From NCBI GenBank assembly GCA_019843655.1, contig JACDQD010000008.1:11256442-11320441 (forward strand): DNA of 64,000 nucleotides. The letters run 5' to 3'. Shown one piece after another: positions 1 to 10,353 of this stretch. The translations under genes and the position numbers were made by a program. Position 1 is the first letter of the stretch. Each line of letters opens with the position of its first letter. This DNA comes from Lethocerus indicus. Lineage: Eukaryota > Arthropoda > Insecta > Hemiptera > Belostomatidae. The notes beneath the pieces are model-generated. The model did not search any database, had not been told where the DNA came from, and saw nothing but the letters and a program-made list of their open reading frames with translations.

Positions 1-51
1 AGTGTCGAATACGATTTTGCCTGTTTAATAATGCATTATTTAACCTTTCAG

Positions 52-117
52 GAGAATTCTGCGAAACCCCTGACTGGAACATTTCTTTGGAACGACATAG
101 GCAAATTGTGTTTTGAT
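52..117 (+). CDS. ex: ex exon: FERM C-lobe strands
   Basis: Acceptor AACCTTTCAG ends at 51 and donor GAT|GTGAGT starts at 118. The exon is 66 nt, phase 0 at both ends. It encodes ENSAKPLTGTFLWNDIGKLC and two more residues; the LWNDIGKL stretch is a typical beta-strand of the PH-like FERM lobe. Confidence 0.88.
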
Positions 118-3100
118 GTGAGTTTTACATTCTATTCGAATATATTATTCGGACTCGTTTCGAATTCTTTTGTAATAATGTGTCCCGCGAAACGGTCGAG
201 TACATCCGTGTTGTTATTACAGAGGAAGAAGTTTGAAATTCGGGGTGTCAACCGGCCGACCGTTGAAAAGTACTGCTACTACACGACAAGCGACGAAAAG
301 AGTAAACACCTACTGTCTTTATGCAAAGTGACCCACCAATATAGTATGCAAATTCAGCCGAGAATAGCTCAAATTAGGGGAAGGGAAGAATCGGGTAAGC
401 ACATCTGAACTTTTTTTCATCCGTACGCGCCCGGTATATTATTTCATAAATGTTTCTTTTCAATACGCATATATGTCTCTAACACGAACGCTGGTCCTTT
501 CCAGAAAAGAAACAGTGCCGCGAATGGAGTGTCGAAATTGGAAAGTACCAGAACAGATACGGAGGTACGGGAGAACAGAGAATATCAGTGATTTCGTCAA
601 CCTCGTCCACCACTACTTCTGGCATCGTATCCGACAGAGTCCACAGCTTAGACGAAAGTGAAGGTCAGAAGCTGCTTCTTTCTCTCTGACCCTACGCAAA
701 TATCGATGAAACAGTTCGCTTTCTTTTTTGCGTTATCCGCATTCCTATTCTTATTTGTTTTCTCTATTTTAACTTCCAGACGACCTAGAACTCGAAATAA
801 TGATAACGTCCCCGCCTGCCGCTTCTGTCGAATCGTTGGCTCTGGCTCACCTACGTGACAGCCCCCAAACTACACCTAGTCCCCAGCCTAATCGCGATCC
901 CAGACAAGGTAACTGTCCCTATTAGCCCTTTTATTATCCGCTTTATCGAGTTATAGTTCATACGAGGTCTGTCGCTCGTGAAACCATTTCAATGAATTAT
1001 ATTTAACGCGGTACGAATTATTATGAAACATGACCGTGGGAATTGTTTTATTAAATAGGCGCAGAGAGCTCTGAGGGGCCTAAAGGAAATTCTATGGTAA
1101 CCACCCCGGCCACGACAGATGGGTCTCAGTGCTCCAGCTCGGCTTCCACCGTTGTCGTTCAACAACAGCCGCCCGATCCAATCAACACAGTGAGTAGCGA
1201 TTTATTTATTTCCTTACTCGACCCTTCTAGTCTTTTGGACTCTAGACAATATGTTTATTAACCGTCTGCCGTTATAAATGTATTCGTGAAGATCTGTACA
1301 GTAATCCTGTGTCCGTTTTCAGTGCAACATGGTGATGAGGTGCGAGAGCGTCACTTCGAGCCTCGAACTAGGGTACAGCCACACGGCCCAACATTCGGCC
1401 CTGTCCGAGAGCAACTGCTGCGAACTCGACTTTTCTGTCCAGTCGGCTCACGCCAGCTCCGGGGTCTACACCCTCGAAAGCGGCTGCGAAACACCTACAG
1501 CCATCGATACCGTCGCCAGCAGCAGCGGCATCGGATTAGAGTCCCAAGGTATATTATCGGTTTATATGTAGTAAAATCGTTAATTTTATTTTTCAATCCA
1601 AGATCCAATCGGGTACGTTGCCCAAAATATTTATCGGGTTTTAAGTAAGTCCGGGAATTTACTCTAAATTGAATTGCAGGCCAGAGGTCGAGGAGTGGGT
1701 CAATCGTCAGCAATACCGGTAGTTTCCACGGTGACGGATCGGATCCCTCCGATGCCGGTAGAGGAAATCCTTTAACCGCCGAAGAATTATCCAACCTTAT
1801 AGTCCACCGCAGTCCCAAACCGAGAAGAGGAGTGTACCCTTCGAGGGCCACTGTCAGTTCAACGCTGGACTCTTGTTCCGATTACGTGACTCTGCCGCCG
1901 CCCCCCATCCCACCGCCCCGCGTCAGCCCCGACAAGCCCCAGAACTACGTCGTCTTGGAACCACCCCAGCCGCCCCAGAACATCATCCAGGACGCCTACT
2001 GCCCCCAGGCGCTCATACCCCAAGTGGTCATACCCCAGCATTACCAGTACATACCGGAGGTCATACATCCGCTCAACCAGCTCCCGTCCCCGGTCACCGA
2101 AGAGGCCAACGCCAGATTCATCACTACCAAACCTCAGATCAACATTCTGACGGCTCATTCCAGCTTGGTGCCGTCCAACCCCAACTTCGTCTCGCCTACC
2201 AACGCCCGATACGACCCGGCGTCCAGAATGAAAATCAACACCGCCAGCATGATACCGATAGTCGGGAGCAACAACTACTTGGACGTGCGGGGCTCCTACC
2301 TGCAGCACTATCAGCAGGCGCCGCCCCCACTCCTCCACCCCAGGCAGCCCCCGCCGCCCCCGCCGAGACCCAACTTGGCCACCGTCTACACCAGCCAGGT
2401 CACAAGGTCCCAGATAGAACAGTTCAAACAGCAGTTGTACTCGGACGTCGACTACGTCATATACCCAATGCAAGACCCGGCCATCTCCAAACAGGAGTAT
2501 CTGGACTCGAAGATAGCTTTGGGATACAGGCAGACTCCGCCGCCACCGTACCCCACCGGCAAGAACATAATATACCGAAGTACTCCCAACGTAGCGGTGG
2601 CCAGTGGATATTTTCCAGTTTACAATAAACAGCTACCTCATAACAAATTCGCTTCCAGTCAGAATCTATCGGATATCTATCCGCCGTCTCTACTGTCCAA
2701 CTCTCCCCTCTACTCGGCCGCCGCCAGCTATTCTTCCTCGTCGTCCCACAGCTTGAGATTCGACCCCCTGCTCCAGTTCCAGCCTCAAAGACCCGTTCAC
2801 TGCACCTTCCAAAGGACATTGTCAGACGATAATATACTGAATTGTGACCGACCTTTGGAGAGGGCTAAATACAGGAGGCCCCCGCCGCCTATACCGCCTC
2901 TGGATCTACAAGTAAGTAACAAACGTTAACAATATTTTTGAATCGTTTACTAGACAGTCTCATAGTGTTTCGTGACGGTCCTACTTATTACGCGAATTGG
3001 ACGTTCTCAAATGAAATGCGGTGTTAATAAATGTGTGTGTCTGACTTTTAGATGCCGCCCGAGCCAACGATCGCTGGTTTGGCTTCCGGTAGTGTGAAGC

Positions 3101-3573
3101 CGACGCCACGCAGACAGTTGGAGAAGAAGTCGCAGGCGGAGACCCCATTGGACATCTCATCGCTGCGAGAGAAGAGCCGCAACTTGGACCTGCCTTTGAT
3201 ATCGGCGCTGTGCAACGACCGCAGCCTGATCAAGCAGACGAACGCGTTCGTGATGCCGCGCCATCCGGGCGAGAAGAAGGAGGACGAACGGCCGCTCTCC
3301 TGGCACGTCGAGTCCTCCAAGAGTTGCGATCCCTCCACCTCCGACTCGAAAAAGTCCCTGTTCGCCAACTTCCTCTCGAAATCGATGTCGAATCCGACGA
3401 CGCCCACCAAGAACTCAAAGCTCAAGTACCCGGTCTCCGGCCTGTCGACGAATCAGATAGTGAAGGCTAACAGGAAGACGGTGGGCCGGCACAAACACCC
3501 CGACTCCAAGCTGGATATTAAAGTCAATCGTAATCAAACCACTGGTGCCACCTCGAAAGACATTAAGCCTTAG
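52..3573 (+). CDS. ex: expanded, FERM-domain Hippo-pathway protein, 3' part (8 exons, 5' end outside window)
   Basis: Exons 52-117, 223-394, 505-663, 780-908, 1059-1189, 1323-1548, 1680-2911 and 3052-3573 total 2637 nt, exactly 879 codons including TAG; all intron phases agree. Residues 1-79 are the end of the FERM C-lobe (FLWNDIGK, RKKFEIRG, HLLSLCKVTHQYSMQIQPR), which resembles the HLLQLL..SHRLYMNLQP region of FRMD6/Willin. The EKKQCREW junction that follows also matches FRMD6 EEKKQYRES. Residues 117-122 read TSGIVS, the Slimb/beta-TrCP degron type described in Drosophila Expanded. The rest is serine- and proline-rich with a PPPY motif, the class of site that binds WW domains of Yorkie and Kibra. 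Expanded acts at the subapical cortex of epithelial cells, downstream of Crumbs, to restrain Yorkie (family knowledge). The F1/F2 lobes lie upstream of the window. The alternative, another FERM protein such as FRMD4, fits worse. Confidence 0.9.
223..394 (+). CDS. ex: ex exon: end of FERM C-lobe and its last helix
   Basis: Acceptor TTGTTATTACAG precedes 223; donor TCGG|GTAAGC. Enters in phase 0 and leaves in phase 1. It encodes KKFEIRG, the YCYYTTSDEKSKHLLSLCK helix start and THQYSMQIQPRIAQIR. This is the C-terminal alpha helix of the FERM domain, shared in pattern with FRMD6. Confidence 0.9.
505..663 (+). CDS. ex: ex exon: post-FERM linker with TSGIVS degron
   Basis: Acceptor GTCCTTTCCAG precedes 505; donor GAAG|GTCAGA. 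Phase 1 to phase 1. The reading frame is fixed by both neighbours and is not the longest open frame here. It encodes KKQCREWSVEIGKY, a Ser/Thr run and TSGIVSDRVHSLDES; the degron-like TSGIVS is at 615-632. Confidence 0.88.
780..908 (+). CDS. ex: ex exon: acidic/proline linker
   Basis: Acceptor AACTTCCAG precedes 780; donor CAAG|GTAACT. Phase 1 to phase 1. It encodes DDLELEIMITSPPAASVES and a proline-rich end (TTPSPQPNRDPRQ). No domain is recognised, but the frame is stop-free and phase-consistent. Confidence 0.85.
1059..1189 (+). CDS. ex: ex exon: Ser/Thr-rich linker
   Basis: Acceptor TTTTATTAAATAG precedes 1059; donor ACA|GTGAGT. Phase 1 to phase 0. It encodes AESSEGPKGNSMVTT, a Ser/Ala patch and VVVQQQPPDPINT. 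Low-complexity linker; supported by phase agreement with both neighbours. Confidence 0.83.
1323..1548 (+). CDS. ex: ex exon: conserved SSG motifs
   Basis: Acceptor GTCCGTTTTCAG precedes 1323; donor CAAG|GTATAT. Phase 0 to phase 1. It encodes CNMVMRCESVTSSLELGYSH, a CCELDF patch and two SSG motifs, ASSGVYTLESG and ASSSGIGLES. They recall the repeated HTSG motifs downstream of the FERM domain in FRMD6. Confidence 0.87.
1680..2911 (+). CDS. ex: ex exon: long proline-rich region with PPPY
   Basis: Acceptor TTGAATTGCAG precedes 1680; donor CAA|GTAAGT. Phase 1 to phase 0, 1232 nt. It holds several SH3-type polyproline runs (PPPPIPPP, QPPPPPPRP, RPPPPIPP) and one PPPY WW-ligand motif at 2540-2551. 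Short blocks such as RSTPNVAVASGY, FASSQNLSDIY and FQRTLSDDNILN look like phosphosite or docking motifs. Several overlapping frames are also open because the sequence is GC- and proline-rich; only this one joins both neighbouring exons. Confidence 0.92.
3052..3573 (+). CDS. ex: ex terminal coding exon
   Basis: Acceptor GTCTGACTTTTAG precedes 3052; the frame ends at TAG 3571-3573. The exon starts in phase 0, so its leading ATG is an internal codon unless a separate short transcript exists. It encodes LPLISALCNDRSLIKQTNAF, RPLSWHVESSK and a basic tail (KANRKTVGRHKHPDSKLDIK). The hydrophobic LISALCNDRSLIKQ block looks like a conserved helix of unknown role. Confidence 0.9.
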   Translation: MPPEPTIAGLASGSVKPTPRRQLEKKSQAETPLDISSLREKSRNLDLPLISALCNDRSLIKQTNAFVMPRHPGEKKEDERPLSWHVESSKSCDPSTSDSKKSLFANFLSKSMSNPTTPTKNSKLKYPVSGLSTNQIVKANRKTVGRHKHPDSKLDIKVNRNQTTGATSKDIKP

Positions 3574-5335
3574 TTTCTTCAAATTAATAATAGACTATTT
3601 CTTTTTATAATTGAGGTGAATTTCGGTTTTATATGTAATGGCCCTGGGTCAGCTATTATCTAAGGATATAAAACCTCGTTTAGTAATTGAATAGCGAGTA
3701 ATATTTTTTGGTGGTATTTAAGATTCATTTAAATACCGATTTTTGTTCGTTTCACATGCAATTGTTATCTTCTTGATTTATTTTTCACCAAACATTCCCA
3801 TCTTCATTGTGATTATTTACAGACAGTTAAATTGAATACACTTTTATCGTTAGTTATTTATTTATGTGATATTTCATTCATTATTTCCATTCCCCTAAAT
3901 GATTGATTTGATAAATTTGTATTTTAGTTTCTCTCTTTTCCTTTTTTTATTGTTGTAATACTCCTTATTCTAATATTTTTTAACTTCGAGAGGGCGAGTT
4001 AAAATTTATGTTTGATGAAATGTCAATATCATTATTAAATATTTCGAACTTTAATCTTAATATCATTTTCCCCTATTAAAGATGATTTTTAATTTGTCAA
4101 GTTGTTTTTATCGTAAATTAGATATTTGCTGCCTAAATGCTGAATCTACTCAGTACATGGGGGAAACTTTATTGAAGTACCGAATTCATTCATTCATATT
4201 ATAATATTGCGTTTGTAATCAGTATTTTTTGTACAAAAATTTCATGTAGGATAATTGCATGTAAAATATTCGAGGAAATTATTGCAATAAAATTTTTCTT
4301 ACATATTAGTAATTGATGATCGCTTATATAAAAGTGTTCAATTATGTTGATTACTAGGGTCTGTTATGTATGATGTTAATTGTGAAGTGCTACTGAGATG
4401 TATGGTAAGTATGGATATCTGGTTCTGATGTGGAAAATGGTGTAATCTTATATATTAAATGAAAATTTTTCTATACAAAAATAAATTAAACCACATCCTA
4501 AGACAGCCAGTGAATACTTGCTTCAATATCTTTTGACAATTATTGTGTTTAATGTCATCTTTCTATGACTGCACTTGGTTCGGAGAGTGTATTGTGCTTA
4601 TTTGGACTATATATACATTACTAGTTTAGGTGTATAAAAGAATATACATGTATAAATACAGTTCATTAGGTTTATACATTTTCTCAAAGTATTAAGTATT
4701 TGACATTTTTTTCATATATCTTGAGCTGCCAAATGATATGACACCTAAGTGGTTACGTTAATAGAAAATAGATAAGTATTTAGATTAGATGATTTAATCA
4801 ACTCAGGGTGCCATTATTAAAAAGTAATTATTAATACTCTTGTAAATTTAAAATGACTTAGCTATCACCTATATAGTTTTCATGCTCATTTGGTCAGATA
4901 TGTTTATTTCGGTAGGTGTTTAAAACTGTTTCTACCCATGTGGCATGATGTTCAAAAAAAGTCATTCCTGATCATCCGTGTCTCTCTATTTATTCAGAAA
5001 TAAATTTTAAACACCTATCAACGAGTGTTACTGTTATAATTATTATAACTAGTTATTTTTGTTTACGATAATAATTTTTCAATTAAAAAAATTATAGGAG
5101 CAAACAAATAGTTTTTTCTTGTTATTGTTTTAGAAGTGTTAAATTTATTTTTTGGCAATGTGCAATTTGTTTATTCCATGATATTTGCTCAAAGTACATT
5201 TTAGTTTTAACTGCTCAAACTTCAGATGGCCATTTGGTTTAACAAACTAATAGAGTGCAATGTTTATGTGTTATGTGTTCCAAGCTTATGTATACTTTTA
5301 TAGTATTATAATAAAGAACAACAGATTGGACTTGT
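3574..5335 (+). other. ex: probable ex 3' UTR
   Basis: AT-rich, stop-rich DNA follows the TAG directly and contains no coding-like stretch. AATAAA occurs at several places; the one at 5310 is followed by a TGTGTTTT stretch, typical of a cleavage site. The true 3' end could be earlier. Confidence 0.55.
5310..5315 (+). terminator. candidate poly(A) signal of ex
   Basis: AATAAA followed about 12 bp later by TTGGACTTGTGTTTT, a GT/T-rich downstream element. Earlier AATAAA copies (for example near 4287 and 5000) are alternatives. Confidence 0.45.
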
Positions 5336-6690
5336 GTTTTATAAATGATTGAATATTTTTATTTGCAACCACAACCTAAAATTCTACTCGTTTTTAGACT
5401 CACATATAATGCACATGGATTAACATTTTTGAAATAGCAAATGTTCTGTTTGGAAGAATTTGACTTTATTATTAAAACTTCATAAAAGTTTTATACTCTT
5501 CTATCTTGGATAACACATTCAAATACCTTACATTAGTCCTTATCCATTTATTTTTTTATCCTATCCAGAGTTTTATAATTTAATAATATATTATCAAATA
5601 TATTTTTAAATTTTATTTTATAGTTTTATAATATAACGTGAGTAAAACTATTCAGTATGCAGATTCTGGTTTGCATATAAATATGGACTTCATTTTACAA
5701 TATTTAAAAATTCAAATTTTCAACTATCTTGAGACTGTAGATTTTCGCTGTTATTAGTTATACCGGATCGTATGTGACCTGGTCATAGGTGTTTTGTACT
5801 GATGGTAATAAAAAAAATTAAATACGTTATCTATATATCGGAATAAATATTTTTTTAATCCGAAACACTGGGGCCCTGACCTAGATGGGGACGGCACCTT
5901 TAGGTAGGAAAGTCTCTGGGTTATCGGCTAGAGGAATCGAGCCAACTTAATTTACCCAATTGGTCGGTAATTGGTATCATGGCCAGTACTGCATCCCAAA
6001 CTGGGATAAACACTGTCTTGCGATATAATAATTTTTTTAGAAAAGAAGTATATTTTATGCACATCCCCGCTTAATTCGTCTGTAAGGCTAACACGAGCTG
6101 AAAAATGACATGGAATATAATATATTTATAACGCGTGACAGAAATGCAAAATATGTGGTCAACTATGCTGGAATGACTCCAAACTACAATTCATCGGTAA
6201 TAGCTTCAAATCAAACGTATATGTGATTTTTTTATCCGGTTTTAAATTTGGAAATGAAAAATAATAATTTGCGAGCAAGCGCGTTATTGTGCAAGAAGAC
6301 AAACGGACGACGGACACCTCCAGATGCGGTCTAGAAATATATAAAATTTAGAGTCCCGCGTACCAGAGAGTCATTCTAGAACAAAATTTAAACTCAACTC
6401 TCTCTTTTCCCTTTATGAAAATATTGAAAAATAGTCGAAGTGGCTAGCCTTGCTCGGAGGGGTTCACATCAATAAGAAAGCAGAATTGTAATTAAAGATA
6501 TATTTATTAAAGTACTTGAGGGTAAACTACATTCATAGTTCTACCTTTCTCTGCATAAACCAAAATGTAAGATATAAGTACCGGTGGCAGCACTATTACG
6601 ATACTTATCTCTGCAATCATATTTTATTATTTATTGCCTGTATCTTAATGCATGCATAGTTTGTAATCTTGAATGGAATGAAAAAATAGT
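5336..6690. other. intergenic DNA with transposon-like debris
   Basis: No gene is supported. 5340-5760 is plain AT-rich. 5860-6010 is a GC-richer block (GGGGCCCTGACCTAGATGGG) and 6250-6480 has a TATATAAAA-like box near 6338; both differ from the surrounding AT-rich sequence and may be old mobile DNA, but no termini were found. Confidence 0.4.
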
Positions 6691-6703
6691 CCTAAATATG
6701 ACT

Positions 6704-7024
6704 GAGAAAGGAGAACATTATTGTAGATATCTGTTGGCAGTTCTTTTTAATTAATGGGATATTAAACTTTTAATTATTAACTTATGATATAAATATTATT
6801 AGATAGGTGATTTTGTGAAAAAGCAATTAGCTCATGCTAAAAATATCTGGAAAGGGAAACATTCATAAATGATACCTATGGGGTGCTTTTATAAAAAAGC
6901 TCTACTATAAGTTATTAAATTATAATATTTATATAACAGAAAGGGAAACAGTAATGTAAAATATCTGTTGGCTGCTTTTTAGTAACGTGACAAACTTTTA
7001 ATACTTTTAATTATTAACTTATGA
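6704..7024 (+). repeat. imperfect direct repeats, about 85 bp
   Basis: 6704-6787 and 6937-7024 share AATATCTGTTGGC-type text, CTTTTTA, AAACTTTTAAT and TAATTATTAACTTATGA in the same order. A shorter third partial copy (AAAGGGAAACAT, GGGGTGCTTTTA) lies at 6849-6900. They look like divergent units of a repeated element. Confidence 0.55.
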
Positions 7025-7110
7025 AGATTTGGTGGAAATCGGTACAGCCGATTGGAAATGCATAGCGAACACACATACACACATACAAACGCCATTTGAC
7101 AATATTATAT
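7020..7110. mobile_element. probable retroelement tail remnant
   Basis: GGTGGAAATCGGTACAGCCG followed by GCATAGCGAACACACATAC resembles text that recurs at the ends of many arthropod non-LTR elements (a diverged AAATCGGT.CAGCCG..., then GCGAACA.ACA.AC). Recognition is by pattern only; no coding part is present. Confidence 0.4.
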
Positions 7111-7159
7111 ACAAGTTTAAAAAGGTTTAAAAAGATGGGTTTTAGGTAGGGAAATTTCC

Positions 7160-7605
7160 GCGTATTGGTTCGGGCAGCATTGATACGGGCGCTGGTAGTT
7201 CGAAAAATTGCCACCAGAGGGCAGCACTGCACGGGAAGTATCGACACTGACTCTAGTAGTTCCAGTAATTACCACCAGGGGGCAGTACTGTACGGGAAGT
7301 GTCGATACTGGCGCTAGTAGTTCCAGAAATCGCCACCAGGGGGCAGCACTGCACGGGAAGTATCGACACTAGCGCTAGTAGTTCCAGAAATCACCACCAG
7401 GGGGCAGTACTGCACGGGAAGTGGCGATACTGGCGCTGGTAGTTCCAGAAATCACCACCAGGGGGCAGCACTGCACGGGAAGTATCGACACTAGCGCTAG
7501 TAGTTCCAGAAATCACCACCAGAGGGCATTACCGCACGGGAAGTGGCGATACTGGCGCTAATAGTTTCGAAAATTGCCACCAGGGGGCAGCACCGGACGG
7601 GAAGT
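7160..7605 (+). repeat. 61-bp tandem array with CTCF-consensus core
   Basis: The heptamer CCACCAG starts at 7211, 7272, 7333, 7394, 7455, 7516 and 7577, exactly 61 bp apart each time. A partial unit precedes the first. Each unit reads CCACCAG[G/A]GGGCAG, then CACTGCACGGGAAGT, a variable centre, a TAGCGCTAG- or TGGCGCT-type stretch, and TAGTTCCAGAAAT. The cores at 7211-7577 match the vertebrate CTCF consensus CCASYAGRKGGCRS at all 14 positions, except 7516, whose last base differs. The array sits between the 3' ends of ex and the kinesin gene. Confidence 0.9.
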
Positions 7606-7609
7606 TGCA

Positions 7610-7670
7610 AAATTCGAACCGAGCGACCTCCTTGCATCTCATGTTCTCCTGATACAAATCCTGATAATTT
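7610..7670 (-). mobile_element. possible tRNA-derived SINE head
   Basis: On the minus strand GGAGAACATGAGATGCAAGG leads into AGGTCGCTCGGTTCGAATTT. This resembles a tRNA D-stem end, anticodon arm and T-loop, with a GGTTCGAAT B-box. The A-box side is not convincing, so this could be chance. Confidence 0.28.
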
Positions 7671-8848
7671 TTCCAACCCAAAATTTGAAAATGTTAAAAT
7701 ATCTATATGTACCTTGATTTTTCGTTAATTTGATAATAAATGAATCTGTTAAGGCACGTAATGCATAAATTAGAAGGAAAAAAATATTTTTTAAAAATTA
7801 AAGATCAATTTATTTGACTACAAATTTTACCCATTATTTTGAAAAATATTTTATACGATGTTCCTTGTTGATTATCCTGTGTCCTGTCCTGTGCAGTCTC
7901 ATTAGCTCTCGCAAGAGCCACTTTTGATGCCTATGACTTTTTTGTGCTAAGACAAAGTCTTTTTTTTGGAGGCATGACTGTGCTACAGGATAGACGATAA
8001 GGGGTATTCATGGTAGTGACAAATGGGTAGACAGGAAAAAATGTTTGTAGGTGAACGTTAACCTCCTATCGTGGTCTCTATATATGAGATAAGTTCCTCT
8101 GGTTTTTCTCCAGTTTTTAAAAAAATAATTACTTTTATTGACAGCTGATATAATAATAAATCCTCTGAAAGGAATTGTTCGATCTATCTAGGAGCGCCCA
8201 AACAAACATTTTTCTTGAAGTGCAGCCATCTGGCGGCGATTTTACGGATTAAATACACGAAATGGCAAATAGACTTATTTATTACGACCTTACAGGTCTT
8301 AGTTTGCTCATTTCTTAACGTAAATGAACCTCCCGGTAGGGGTACGTATGTAATTATCATGATTTCCAACAGATCGCGCCAATGTACTACAAAAAGAGTC
8401 ACAACTTGTGGACCGCACTAAGTACAGGATGAAATATTATTTACAGTAAATTATTTTTAAATTAAAACCGCGCTGCAATTACCACAACAAGAATAATGAT
8501 TTCGCATTTATGAATTAACAGGCGCTATTACAATATAAAATGAATTATGATGTTGAAAAGAGCTGACACATTACAGATCCCCCCTGAACCCATATTTGAA
8601 CATTTTTAAATTTCTCTTGGATCATAAATTACCTAATAATGAATTAATCGTATACTATGGTTACCTACTGTTTTTATTAGACATGTTATCACAGAACTGA
8701 ATAACTTTTAAAACACTAAAATAAAAACAGCTGAAGTAGTAGTCCATTGATCAAGTTGTAATGCATAATTAATTGATATTCTATGCATCGAAGGAATTGT
8801 ATTGTGGTGATATTAAATACAACGCAGATATATTTTAATACATATTTT
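7671..8848. other. intergenic DNA
   Basis: No gene is supported. It contains a diverged inverted repeat (TATCCTGT...GCAGTC near 7875 against GACTGTGCTACAGGATA near 7978). A CCATCTGGCGGC motif near 8227 is a weaker CTCF-like site on the minus strand. Open frames at 8184-8421 have no coding character. Confidence 0.4.
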
Positions 8849-10268
8849 TTTATTTCATTTACATGTACCAGACTGTACTAATAGAGCAGTAGTACAAATT
8901 AACAGACAAGAAGGATAAGAAGATACATAATTATTATATACAACCCAAGGAAATGAAATATACAAAAATCTACATATCATATGCGGGCAGAAATTGTTTC
9001 TTCAACAAAGATACACAATTTAACAAATGTTTTCAACATTTACACAAACTATACACAAAAGCTATTATTTTTTATTAAATATGTATGAGTATAACAGAAC
9101 AGCATATCATAACAATGAAGCACATGATAAGCACAAGTGTAGTACATAATATTTAGAACAGATTTAAAGTAAGTACATTCTAGTAAGAGTGGTAATAAGA
9201 ATTTGACTTGTACAGTACCTTAAACTGTTGTTATTAATGTATACACACAAAATTCCATTAAATACTTTTAATTTTCATTCTACTCAATAGAAATTAAAGC
9301 CATTATTTATAATAAAAAATTATAACTAAAAAGAAAATTAAAACAGCATGAAGCAGCAATTTGGAAACAATAATAATACCTACCAGAAAATTGTGTATGG
9401 CAAATAAAGTGGCATATTTCTAATTATGAATTTATTGAACATTTTTTTGGCAGGGTTTTGAGAAATGCTTTTAAAATATCTGGTGGTCCAGAGATGGTCC
9501 CTTACAAACGCAAAAAACAAAATACATATATTACTAAAGTTGAACTTTGAGTATTACAATAAACCATTTTTCATGCCATACATACTTGTAAACAATATCT
9601 GAAAATATTAAAAAGAATCCAAAGTAGCTTACAAATTTCTTACACTTAATAAAATTCTATATTATTACTCTGAATTAATGTAACGATAGAATATTTCATA
9701 TCAAATATATAATAATCATTGTAATGGAATGTTTCAAATGAATCTAAACAAACCATAGTTAAGTAATTTACTTTATCTGATAACTTTGAAAATATAGTAC
9801 TTCATATATATATAATTTTTTATTTTGTGTAGTATACATTAGGTAGGAATGTTCAATACAAAAATAGTTCCTGTTTTAGTAGGTCATCAAGAATGACATA
9901 AATGTAGTTTACACATTAAAGTAGATCAGTTAAATTTTTATATAAGATTTATTATTCTAATTCGGAAATTTCCCATAAGTGTTAAATTTAAATTTTTCAA
10001 AATTTAAATCTACTCTCCCATTTTTGTTTGCACAGTATTCTGATATGTTATAAGCATTCAATTACCAAAAAGACATTCAAGTCTACTGTCGTAATCATTC
10101 CATTCCTTCTGTGAACATTTGTAACATAACATTTACAGATAGATCAAATCAATATGTATATACGTATTTTTTTATTTCTTAATAGATTATATGAATCATA
10201 AGACCATTACAACAATGTATGACAAGTTTACACATATTGTACAATCCCGATGAGATGGTTTAATTAAA
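8849..10268 (-). other. Kif26: probable kinesin 3' UTR
   Basis: AT-rich sequence directly downstream of the kinesin stop, without repeats or frames. Minus-strand AATAAA occurs at 8849-8854, 9071-9076, 9431-9436, 9819-9824 and near 10171, so the 3' end is not fixed; the farthest copy is used as the outer limit. Confidence 0.4.
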
Positions 10269-10353
10269 TCAACTTGCTTGTGGTGGATTTGTACTTCTGG
10301 AACTCATACTTGCTTGGAAATTACTCCTCCGGCCCAAAAATCCTCCATGACCA
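10269..10353 (-). CDS. Kif26: Kif26 terminal coding exon
   Basis: Acceptor TTCCCTGTAG; phase 2 entry. It encodes [20 protein letters not shown] and TNPPQAS, then TGA at 10271-10269. The tail after the KHRLL block is far shorter than in vertebrate KIF26A/B. This may be the insect form or an alternative 3' end. Confidence 0.82.

Noticed and set aside
1859..2628. Long overlapping frames on both strands within the ex proline-rich exon
   Set aside because: Shadows produced by GC- and CCN-rich coding sequence; only the frame joining both flanking exons by phase was kept.
3052..3573. ATG at 3052 as a gene start
   Set aside because: A strong acceptor directly precedes it and the frame continues from the upstream ex exon, so it is an internal methionine.
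6250..6610. Possible solo LTR with TATATAAAA near 6338
   Set aside because: No terminal TG...CA pair or target duplication could be located, so it is left as unclassified debris.
7160..7605. Tandem array as a CRISPR locus
   Set aside because: Units are contiguous with no variable spacers, and the window is eukaryotic.
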